From Cudoniella acicularis (taxonomy: Eukaryota > Ascomycota > Leotiomycetes > Helotiales > Helotiaceae): 22,953 nucleotides of DNA. The stretch covers positions 1 through 22,953 of the forward strand of contig JAAMPI010000923.1 of assembly GCA_013054445.1 (NCBI GenBank), given 5' to 3'. Within the stretch, counting starts at the first letter, position 1, and the number at the start of each line of letters is the position of its first letter. Shown here one piece after another: positions 8,681-17,911 of the stretch. The position numbers and the translations under genes are program-made. Under the pieces are notes generated by a model. It did not search any database. It was not told the origin of the DNA and saw only the letters and a list, made by a program, of their open reading frames with translations.

Positions 8681-10774
8681 TCACACCAAGTCAATTTGTT
8701 GAACCTTCTTGCCAGCCTCTTTCACTACCTCTCCATTCATTATTCCATGAATGTACGCCTCTCCAATCACCTTCCATTTTTCATTTTCTCCATTCTCAGC
8801 CGGCCTCAAAATCAAAGGTACAGTCGCACCAGCCAAAACCCAAACCTCATCTCCCGCCTCGAGCGACTCAGCAGCAATACCCAGATAGTTCTTCTTCGTC
8901 CTAAAGAGCCTTCGGCAAGAGTAGGCAATTCTGAAGGCTTCAGATATATCGTCGAAAACTCGATCCACTTTCTCCTTCTTCTCCGAACCGGGATCCAAGC
9001 TGCCCAACTGTTCGATAGTATCATTAATCGTATTCATGTCCGGTATTACGGCGCAATTTTTGTACTTGCTGCTAATTTCTCCAATGGTAGTTTTTGTTTT
9101 GTCGAACAGACTTGACAGTTCATCCGTGTTGACGTTCTCTTCAAACTCATCAGATGCGTCTTCCAGGTCCATCACATGCCACACTATCAAGTACTGGAAC
9201 GCATCCCGGGCCTCGACATTAGCTGGATGCTGACAGAAGGTATTCTTGATGAGAGTCCTCCAAAAAGCTTCGAGAGGTGAACCTCCACTGGGATACTTCT
9301 CTGCTGGATACCAGGCGAGGAGGTTAAGCAAACTGCTGATTTGATGTTGATCCATGATTTCTGAGTAAGTAGCTGCCGTCTCTTCGATGGTGTCGAAAAG
9401 GATGCCTTTCACTGGCAATTTCTTGGAGTCCTTCCGAAGAGGTACCTCGAAAGGGAAGTTTTTACTAGCATCCCAGCGCTGATGTTCAGGGTCAAGTCGA
9501 CGAACTCCAGCTAGGGGATGGACATGGAATCCCACACTGTAGTCTGGAACCCAAGAAGGGAGGCATTTTTGTTGACGAGTAGATACATCATCGACCAAGG
9601 AGAGGATGTTAAGATCTCCGGTGTCCTGAATTATGAACCAAGAGTACCGCGTGAAAACTTGAGCAACAAAGTCGGGCTCCTTAGACCGACTATAATCTGG
9701 CTTCATGTCCTTAGGCAATTCCTTCATTCCTTGAGAGAATTTCCAGATTCCAAGTAAGCCAAAGACGTAATCCTGAGCTTGCGTGGCCTGGAAATGACGG
9801 CTGTACGCCAGCAGCCGTTCGAGAGAGAGGGGTTTCTGCGCCGCCTCGGTTTTCATAGCCTCAAGCTGACACTGGTTGTTGAGGCTATTATTGACATAAG
9901 TTGTAAATTTTCGATCCGGGTGAGCTGCTCCACCAGCTTGTATCATAAGCAAAGTTCCCAGATTCGTATCTTTCAGGAACTCCGCCACCTCCCACATATC
10001 GTGCTTCCAAGAGAGAACATGAGGTCCACAAAGCACGTCTATATGCTTTGCCAAAAATGCTTCTTGGATAACCCATACACGGTTGAACCATGCTCGTTGA
10101 ATGAATGCAGCGTAGTCGTTCCACTGCTGAGACGAAATTGGCGGATTCCCCAGAATGGATTGATATTCAGGACCTTCAAAGTCCGTAATTGTTACTTGGC
10201 GCTTCTCGAGAGGGATGGATTTCAGTCGTTGGATGATTTCCAGGGCAGGATGAGTATGCTCATCACATCTTCCGAGCCAGGCGATGGCTCTTCGAGCTCC
10301 GCTGTATATCTCATCCATCATCCCTATCTGAACGCTTTTCTCTGCGTTATCTTTTTGATTGATGCATATTGCATCGATCCAGATAAATCCTTGCTCGTTC
10401 TCTTGACAGCCTTTCACGTGGTTTGAAATGTAACCGGTTTTGCTGAATTGCAATAACGCGTCTTCGAGATTTTCGGTGATAGAGATAATTTTCCCATCGC
10501 ATTCGATTTGTTTGATGGGGTCACCGGTTTGTTTTTTGGCCTTTGAGGGATCTGCGGAGAGTTCGTGATACAATGGATCATTCCATGTGTAAGACAGGCA
10601 ATCATAGACTGGTGATTTATTGAGATCGATGATCTCGAGTGAACATCTGAGTCGCCGCTCATCGCCTTTAGGGAGAATTGTAAGAACTCGGATAAATCTC
10701 TCCCCGTTTTTGCTGACGAGGGAAGAGTATTTATAGGGTTGACCTTGAAGAACAGGCTTAGAGAGTGGCGCCAT
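8681..10774 (-). CDS. Heterokaryon-incompatibility (HET) domain protein
   Basis: A single-exon 697-residue frame. The N-terminal HET domain (PF06985 type) spans roughly residues 57-230, with Y-D-C-L-S-Y-T-W at 57-64, G-F-I-W-I-D-A-I-C-I-N-Q at 129-140 and M-D-E-I-Y-S-G-A-R-R-A-I-A-W-L-G at 153-168, the three standard HET blocks. The long C-terminal part has no second named domain, but the closing region (about 622-690; L-G-I-A, then G-D-E-V-W-V-L-A-G-A, then Y-I-H-G) is usual for this class. HET domains are TIR-like and trigger cell death in vegetative incompatibility. No stop or frameshift is present, so the gene seems functional. The first ATG fits the usual HET spacing. It is tail-to-tail with the S41 gene, and its promoter faces the transposon at 11060. 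Confidence 0.93.
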   Translation of the reverse strand: MAPLSKPVLQGQPYKYSSLVSKNGERFIRVLTILPKGDERRLRCSLEIIDLNKSPVYDCLSYTWNDPLYHELSADPSKAKKQTGDPIKQIECDGKIISITENLEDALLQFSKTGYISNHVKGCQENEQGFIWIDAICINQKDNAEKSVQIGMMDEIYSGARRAIAWLGRCDEHTHPALEIIQRLKSIPLEKRQVTITDFEGPEYQSILGNPPISSQQWNDYAAFIQRAWFNRVWVIQEAFLAKHIDVLCGPHVLSWKHDMWEVAEFLKDTNLGTLLMIQAGGAAHPDRKFTTYVNNSLNNQCQLEAMKTEAAQKPLSLERLLAYSRHFQATQAQDYVFGLLGIWKFSQGMKELPKDMKPDYSRSKEPDFVAQVFTRYSWFIIQDTGDLNILSLVDDVSTRQQKCLPSWVPDYSVGFHVHPLAGVRRLDPEHQRWDASKNFPFEVPLRKDSKKLPVKGILFDTIEETAATYSEIMDQHQISSLLNLLAWYPAEKYPSGGSPLEAFWRTLIKNTFCQHPANVEARDAFQYLIVWHVMDLEDASDEFEENVNTDELSSLFDKTKTTIGEISSKYKNCAVIPDMNTINDTIEQLGSLDPGSEKKEKVDRVFDDISEAFRIAYSCRRLFRTKKNYLGIAAESLEAGDEVWVLAGATVPLILRPAENGENEKWKVIGEAYIHGIMNGEVVKEAGKKVQQIDLV

Positions 10775-11057
10775 TTTCTGTGGGTTTCAACGCTATGTTG
10801 CCTCTTTTGATAGTTGCAACACGGCTGTCATGCGCGATTAATTCAAGGCGTATATAGAAGACTATTGCCAGTGATTTGGTAATAGCTTTTGCCCTCAGCT
10901 CTCAGCCTCGATGGTTAACTCCTGCATCTGAGTTTCAGCCGTGACGGGCTTAGTGAGCAGAAACGGAGGGTGCGCCGGAGATAAGCAGAGCGGTTTAGGG
11001 CCGCTGCAAGCGCAAAAGCCGCTGGTCACGTGTAATAAGCCTCATATAAAATTTAGG
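10775..11057. other. HET gene upstream region
   Basis: No gene. It should hold the HET promoter (minus strand); no clear TATA box is seen. A CACGTG box lies at 11027-11032. A short plus frame at 10941-11123 runs into the transposon terminus and has no family features. Confidence 0.4.
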
Positions 11058-11059
11058 TA

Positions 11060-13083
11060 TCCCCTCGTCCGGCAGCCATTGCCTCACGCTAGCAGGGGGG
11101 TCTCGCTTAGAAATCAAGCATAATTATTATATAGCTTTATATATAAATTTATTAGTAATATATATTAGCTAAATGATATCGCTCCTAGCAGTGCCCCTCC
11201 TTATAGAGGGGTATATTATAGAATACGCACCCTCCCCTTGACCGTGTTGCCCTATTATTTACCTCTTTCCCTAAGACCTTCTTATACCTCTGTTTATACG
11301 TATACTACTTATAATTCCCTTGCTTTAGACGCCTTTCCTAGTAGTATAAGTACTATAATTTAGGTATAAATACACGCTTCTTACTTAATCTAATTCGTAA
11401 GCCTTATAGCTTTACCTTAGTAGAGTAGTTTAAAAGCTTATAATAAAGCTCTATCCTAAACCCTAAGTATATAAGGAGCTTTCCTTTTATACTTAATTAA
11501 TATAATCTATATATATTTATATAGATTATATTAATTAACTAGTAAAAGAGGGGCTACTAGTTCTATTAAGTGATTTAGTAAGTCTTATATAACTCCCTAA
11601 ACTGATTTACTAGGTCTATATCTCTTATATATTAATTATAATCATTAATAAACCGAGAGATATATAGTTCTTTTATAAGATTACTATTAAATACTTATTA
11701 TATAATCCTTCTATTTATTAACGTCTTTATAAGACGTTTTCTAACCTTTTTATAAAAGTTATTTAAAGTATAGATAGTATATATATTACTTAAAGCTAAG
11801 ATAATATTATTATCTTATTAAGCTAGATAAAGCGTCTTATTAACTACTTTTCTAAAAAGGGTATTCTAATTAAGCTTTATAGTAAATCGCTTCTTGATTA
11901 TTATAAGTCTAGAAGAGAACTCTTTATATAGACGTATAGTACCTATTATACTAAACCTATAAGCTTATAGCTCTATAAACAAGGGTATAGAGGTAAAGTA
12001 ATTATCTATATATATCGTAAGATAATGTTATAAGAGTGAGAGGGTAAGGGTTTGTATAAGGTATACTGTTTTAGTAAGTCCTAGCTAGTAGAGTATATCT
12101 TATAACCCCTTTTCTCGTGAGCTCTAAAGGAAGTTATATAAGTATCTGTGATCCGCGATTCTATAGATCTTATAGCCTTATTTAATTAGCTTATTTAGTA
12201 TCTTATAAGTATATAAAGACCTAAAGGAATTAGCGGGGTAAGAGTAAAAGGAGGGGGGCTACTTACTTACTAAAACACTAAACTATAAGCTCGTTAATAC
12301 TCACTTTAGAAGAAGGTAAGTAATACCGCTAAAAGGAAGCTTAAAAAGTTAAAGCTAGAGGCTTAACCTTATATTACTAGATCTTATTAGAGGGTAAGTA
12401 ATACTTCTCTTTTTAATCGGTTTTAGGGTAAGAGATATAGTAATATCGTTTGATTTACTTAAAATAGTAGAGTAATATATACCCTAATATTAAGTATAAA
12501 GGACCTTTATTAAAGTCTATATTCTAATATATCTTAACCTAAGGCTCTTTATAGACCCCTATATATATAATTACTCTAATAAATATATATAGCTCCTCTA
12601 TAAGTAGATCTAACTATTCGTATAAGCCTTTATCTACTACTTATATCCTATATATATTTATATATTGATTTATATTTATAGTAATTATATAAAAGAGGTT
12701 AGGGGTAAAGAAGAGAGTAAAGTAGTTATATAGGTATAGTTATATAGGAAAGGTTAAGGGTAAGAGAGCTCTTATAGGTCGCGACTACTTAATCTTGAAT
12801 AGTGTATAGGAAACCTTACTAATTAGTCTAAATTTATAAAGTATATCTTTAAGGGATCGAGGTTTAAGCTTAGTAGGCTTAGTAGGTTCTAGGCTTAAAC
12901 TAGAGCTTAAATTAAAGCTTAAGTAGGCTATATTAACGTGTAAGGTAGGGACTGCTAGACGCGATTTTATATAACTAATATATATTACTAATAAATTTAT
13001 ATATAAAGCTATATAATAATTATGCTTGATGTCTAAGCGAGACCCCCCTGCTAGCGTGAGGCAATGGCTGCCGGACGAGGGGA
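11060..13083. mobile_element. 2,024-bp TIR DNA transposon relic, mariner-like TA duplication
   Basis: The ends TCCCCTCGTCCGGCAGCC and its reverse complement start terminal inverted repeats of 109 bp (11060-11168 and 12975-13083) with one mismatch; weaker symmetry continues inward to about 11192. Both ends are bordered by TA (11058-11059 and 13084-13085), the target duplication of Tc1/mariner/pogo elements, and the length fits that superfamily. The outer 45 bp are GC-rich; the rest is extremely TA-rich with no open frame on either strand, as expected after heavy RIP. The transposase cannot be identified, so the superfamily rests on length, TIRs and TA only. A near-perfect hairpin lies at 11493-11538. 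Confidence 0.85.
11493..11538. repeat. Perfect 21-bp palindrome with 4-base loop
   Basis: Arms 11493-11513 and 11518-11538 are exact reverse complements (TTAATTAATATAATC... and its mirror) around the loop TATT. It is AT-only apart from one base pair and lies inside the transposon about 430 bp from its left end. Confidence 0.8.
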
Positions 13084-13085
13084 TA

Positions 13086-14473
13086 GGAATTCTAGTTAGC
13101 TGTGCCCCCTGTCAAAGCTGGCGAATGCGAATAAGCGCTTCGAAGAATTCGACCTGAGGTGAGGCTGTCCGCATTAAACAAGCGCTGAAGCATCAAATAA
13201 CGAGTAACCTTAGCCATCTGAGGAGCAAGATGAGTATATTTCTGCCTTGTCATCATTGAATTTTGCATGGAGCAGTTTCTACAGAGTACTGCACCTCCGC
13301 ATGCTCACCTTCAGAGGCAAGGTGGGGTGGGCACCGGACCGGCACGGCACTGGTGGGTCGCTGGACTCAGTTTCACGCGCGCCATCCCGCATCGCACCCT
13401 TCCCTGCGGAGGTCTAAACTAGAATCTGCGAACCAGTAACCTGGGCATCTTTTTGTCATTCTTGACCACTAGCATAGCAAAGCTATCGATAAGATAGCGG
13501 GGGGGGGGGACGAATGGACACTAAAAAGTCATAAGGGTTTCAGGAGCCCTTGCCGTTAAACATCACTAGGGAAGTTTTTCACGGAATATTAATATATGGC
13601 GCTCTTAGAGTGGCGCTTTTCGAATTCCGGGCTTTCGGTATTCTATTTTCTGCCACGACGACCCGCTTTTCTAATGCATCCAAGCTTTCACTGAACGGGC
13701 ATTTCGACACGTTTTCAGGTATTCCGTAACAACGACTTACAACCACGCCCAACCTGCCCAGCCAGGCTCCTGCGGCAGCTTTCCAGCACTTATTAAGACT
13801 GCATGTCTAGAACTACCGCGAACCGGACGACCTATGGTGCAAAATTCGCGATTTTTAGTGCTTTGTATCGGCAAGAGAATCAAGAAAAGTCGGGATGAAG
13901 AATTATCAAGCAGGTAAAGAGCTCATGTAGTTAATTACTGAAGACTTAATCCAGGATCCAAGTATCCAAGTATTTGGGTTAGGGTGTGTCTAGACAAGAA
14001 GAGAAGCCTTATAGTAGCGCCAAGGCCCCATTTACGAATTCCAGGATTCCAAAATTCCAAAAGGGATTATCTAAACAGTAGCAATACATAAATCCGTAGT
14101 CTGTTAGGAGCTGAGGCTTGTGAGTGAAAAGACTGTCGAGATAGCCCAATTCTCATCGGCCTGTGAAATCGGATACTGATTGGTTCTCGAGCCCCGGAAC
14201 TAAGATCTGACCGCTGCTGCTTTTTCGACATTTCGACAAATTCTCGAGAACACCAATCTGGAACTGAGAGCGCTAAAACATTAAAAATAACCAAAAAAAA
14301 ATAAAACAAAAAAAACGAAATATATAACGAAATATAAAAAGAATTCAATTTATAAAAAAAAAAATACATATAAAAATAAAGGTATTTTACGATTTCGAAA
14401 TTTTGACATTTTCTAATTATCCGTAGTCTTTGAGACGTAACTTTCTTCCTTACTTAAACTAATAATTACAATT
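13086..14473. other. Gene-free region between transposon and zinc-array pseudogene
   Basis: No coding sequence recognised. It contains an 11-G run (13499-13509), a short direct repeat (TCCAAGTA, near 13957 and 13965) and a very AT-rich block (14280-14380) that yields a spurious Phe/Tyr-rich minus frame. A single TTAGGG at 13979-13984 is not a telomere array. Confidence 0.5.
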
Positions 14474-15296
14474 TTACTTGTTCAAAGCTTTTGAAAAACC
14501 TTCGCTGTGCGAATAATCTCCGCAGTGCAAGTTTTTCTCTTGTCAATTTAGGCATCTTGCCCTACTCCACCCTCCTTTGCAAGGGATGTCTCTATCCCGG
14601 CAGTCTCTACATTTGCCCTACATGTTCCACAATACTTCTCGAAAGCACCGGGAGTAATGTACTGTCTGCCTACTCCGCACTTTTCGCAAGTTTTCACCCG
14701 GCGCTCGCGCGAGTAATCCCCGCACAGCAGTTTGTTCTTAGCGCAGCTCTTGCACTTCTTAGACCATTTTTCGCAAGGAATGCCTGGTTCTCGGCAGTCT
14801 CCGCATTTGCCCCTGCAGCTGATCAAATGAGCCTTAAAACTCTCCCATGCTCTCTTCACCCCACACTGCTCGCAGGTTGTCTTAAGTTGAGAATTTCTAT
14901 GCGAGAGGTTCCCACAAACAACGCCTCTTCCTGGCAGGATGAGCAGGCCTTTGAATTACCGAGCACTTCGCAGGGGGTTCCTGCGTCCCTGCAGCTCTCG
15001 CACTTGCCCTTGCAAGATGCCAAGTGTGACTTGTGTGGAGTGCCTTGGCTGAGATAAGTCTTTGTTGTCCCACATCGCTCACAGGTCAACGTCTTTGTTT
15101 CAACAGCCAGAATATGCGAGAAGTCTTCGCAGAGAACACCCCTTCCCCGACAGCCCGAGCAGGTGTTTGAACCTCCACGCACTTTGCAGGCGATGTTTGC
15201 CTCTTGGCAATTCTTGTACTTTCCCTTGCATGATTTCAAGTGTTTAATATGATCCGCTTGGTATCTCCAGATGTATTTTGCTCCACAGCGCTCGCA
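14474..15296 (-). repeat. Four tandem modules: C2HC-like finger plus Zn2Cys6-type cluster
   Basis: The period is about 71 codons in the first copy. Each module starts C-E-x-C-G; in copies 1-3 a His and Cys follow (copy 3: C-x2-C-x12-H-x3-C; copies 1 and 2 are longer before the His). A six-cysteine block follows at once. Copy 3 is C-x2-C-x6-C-x6-C-x2-C-x6-C with all cysteines; copy 2 is C-x2-C-x6-C-x8-C-x2-C-x6-C when read across its frameshift; copy 1 has Tyr for the first Cys; copy 4 has a stop for the fifth, and Tyr-Cys where His is expected. This is the spacing of the fungal Zn(II)2Cys6 binuclear cluster, normally present once near the N-terminus of a transcription factor. The basic residues between the second and third Cys of DNA-binding clusters are mostly missing here, so DNA binding is uncertain. 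Confidence 0.8.
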
Positions 15297-16813
15297 GGGC
15301 TTGTCAAGTTGGAATAGTGCTGGGGCGGGGTGGCTGCTTGCTTAGGGACTGGGCTTAGTATTCTCATTCTGGGTGGCCGATGAACCTGCTGTTGATCTTG
15401 ACTGCAAGGGTATTCTGAACATTGTCTACGTTTTGTACGTTGTGCTCCCGTCAATTTCCAAGAGGAGAAAGGGTTCCTCGTCGCCCTCTGGCTCGAACAC
15501 CCATCGTTCGGGCGAATCAAGGACTATATCGCTATATGATTAGGAGCGAGCTTGATCAACCATCGGCCCCTAAGTTTTGTCACCTTGTATGCGACTTAAA
15601 ATCTCTTTCGTTTCGTCATCGAGACATCCACTGTCTGCCGCATACATTGGAGAGGGCCCAGAAAGTCCAGACCATGCATCCAGTTTGTTGAACTTACGCC
15701 CCATCATGGCCATCCATTCTTCATCAGCCTCTTCCAGTAGCTGTCACGAGTCCCAATCAGCTTTTGATAAGCCAGAACACACAAAGCTCAGCTCAGATTT
15801 AATGAGAAGGAATAGAAGGTGCTTGAACGAATGGCTGTCCCAGTCCTCCCTGGTCACATTCACCAAAGACCACTTCTCGATGTCTCCCTGAAGTTGATTT
15901 CTGACCCTAGGGAAGACGTCTTCAGCAATTGCTTCGATTTGTTCGTCACGAGCCGGCGATGACACTGTACCGTCGTGTGTTTCGAATAAGCCTTCCCTCG
16001 TGATAGAGGTAGAGACTTCAGCCCGGATTATTAGTAAACATCTTTTGTGGACCAAAAATGGAAGCCTCAAGGAAGGTGTTGAGGATGAAAAGACTTTTGG
16101 TAGACATCCTGGTCACCAGATTAGCCATTCTATTATTCAGGTATGTATTAAAAGGGCAGGGGGAGTACTCACGTCGCAGACGATCCCAATTTTACGAGAA
16201 CTTGACCCGTTTATTCTTTTCTCCCTCAGAGTAGAACATACAACGGCAATTTTCCTTATCGAACCGAGTCCGCAGCTCTGGTGGAGATACGAATTAAGCG
16301 CGTCTTGCGATGGTTCCCCAATCAAGGCCACCATCTTCTACTTTGTAGGCACCGTCAAATGGGCTCGTCATAAGGCCTGTGGCTTCGGCATGCTGAATGA
16401 TGGCTACCCAGAGAACGGTGAAGATTTTCAATGCTACAATTCGACCGCTCTGGTACGATTACCCCCGTGCTTCTAGAATTCCGCTATATAGCGATCTTAG
16501 GGCATACCTGTTGCCACGATTGTCATCCACGCCGGCCTCCGACAAAATTCTAATTCCAGTTGAATAGGGGAGATATAACAGGTCAGTGTTCTGCCAATGC
16601 TCCCGCAGCATACGGTCAACCTGAGCCCATCGTGATGAGCAGTCGCTACCCGGAATTTTGGTCGTCAACAATCCCCAGACAGGTACGTAGGGTTGAAAAA
16701 GAGGGAGTAGCTTGTTAGCACCAAACCACGGAGGTGTAGGGGTCTCCGGAGGCCGCACATGGACTATGAGATGTTGGCTAAGCAAGGCTATAGACGACAA
16801 GGAATGGCTCCGT

Positions 16814-16827
16814 GGGGGGGGGGGGGG
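16814..16827 (-). repeat. 14-base C tract (coding strand) at a frame change
   Basis: Fourteen consecutive G on the plus strand. Upstream coding uses one frame and downstream coding another; 13 or 16 C would connect them with a Pro run followed by Arg-Ser-His. Homopolymers of this length are prone to sequencing error and replication slippage. Confidence 0.8.
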
Positions 16828-17911
16828 TTAAATTTTCGGGTGCAGGCAAACAGCCACCAAGCAAGACGATCAATGAGTACTCGGATACCACAGCTAGCAA
16901 TTGCACTTTAAATCTCTGAGCAATACCAAACTGTGGTGGATATCGCGTGATTGGGACGAAGAAGGAGTCAGCGCCTGGAGTGGTCATTATTTCGTGGATG
17001 AAGAGCCCTTTTCCATTTCTGCCTAACACATTACCTTTCCTTCACCTCATAATCTCGTCGTGGCCTCGCTCCGATTCGAGTCGGTAGCCTTCGAGCATTC
17101 TCCGCGCCTCGCCATTAGGAAAAGCTATTGCGCTGCCTTTGTACACCCAAGTTTGGTGATCCTCATTGTGTCGCTCATGGACCACGCCAACGTAACTAGC
17201 AAAGTGCTTGTTTAGTGGCCCAAAACAGTTGATATTGAGTCGAGGAAAGTCATCCATCATGTCCCTTGTCCAATGATCACTCCCAAGAATGTACTGAAAA
17301 CTCGTAGGCTGAAATCTAGAGTCGGTCAGAAGTCGAAGCAGGCGTTCCCGACACGCTTTCGTGGCGTTTGCGATAAAAAACATCATCCATTCTCGACAAA
17401 CACCGATGTGAGACTTAGTTGATTCCATTACGAACATGAACTTTATGGTATTTGTGAGGATTGTGAAGTAATGGGTGCGATAATTTGCAATCGATCTTTC
17501 AATCCTCTCATCGGTCAGATCTGGAGATGTCTGCTCTCCAACAGAAGCCAAGATTATTTTTTCATCCTCGGCAGTAAACTCGAGACGCGAGCGTTCCTCA
17601 GATACGAGTGATTGTGTGATTCTGTGCTCGGTATCTACCTCGTCATCCAGATTGATATGACCCATTGCGTCCAACACAGCCTGAAATTCCATCTCAAGGT
17701 CGCGCTCACTCATTAGGTTCTCTTCTTCGGCATCCAAATCGTTGTCCCTTTGTGCCTGGGGCGTATCCTTAGCTTCCATACGGTTGTCTTGAGCCTCGGC
17801 ATCATATTCGACGGCGTAAGGCAGCGGTCCAAAAAACAACCTTGCCTGTTGTTTCGCGCCAATCCTCACCTTCCTTTGCGTGTGCACCAAGCCACTGCGC
17901 ACGTGATACAT

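Larger units (their letters stand above)
14474..17911 (-). pseudogene. Large broken gene: GIY-YIG-like region plus tandem zinc-cluster array
   Basis: Read on the minus strand from 17911, one protein continues through many lesions. Part 1 (17911-16830) is an acidic N-terminus, then a segment with S-Y-V-G-V-V and V-Y-K-G-S-A followed by an Arg-containing helix, which resembles the two GIY-YIG strands, then I-V-L-L-G-G-C-L-P. Part 2 (16813-15300) is protein-like but unnamed. Part 3 (15296-14474) is the cysteine array listed separately. Lesions: in-frame stops at 17044-17042 (TGA), 16461-16459, 16296-16294 and 16194-16192 (TAA), 15746-15744 (TGA), 15572-15570 (TAG), 15542-15540 (TAA), 15428-15426 (TAG), 15344-15342 (TAA) and 14545-14543 (TGA); frame changes at the 14-C tract (plus 16814-16827), near 16026, near 14917, and in the last repeat near 14617. 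Frames between lesions agree exactly, so this is one decayed gene, not several small ones. No introns are needed. The start is the first ATG of the open frame and may not be the true one. The GIY-YIG name is tentative. Confidence 0.7.

Noticed and set aside
13979..13984. TTAGGG as telomeric repeat or internal telomere site.
   Set aside because: It occurs once only, without tandem copies.
14067..14369. Minus frame rich in Phe and Tyr, resembling a membrane segment.
   Set aside because: It is a product of an A-rich plus-strand block; the remainder has no recognisable character.
16000..16476. Plus-strand 158-codon open frame, tempting as a small gene.
   Set aside because: The opposite strand carries the continuous protein-like frame that links both halves of the zinc-array pseudogene with consistent phase; the plus frame is its shadow.
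16459..16800. Minus frame as an independent small gene.
   Set aside because: It has no ATG at the frame start, begins after the poly-C tract and continues in the same frame beyond the TAA at 16459, so it is a section of the large pseudogene.
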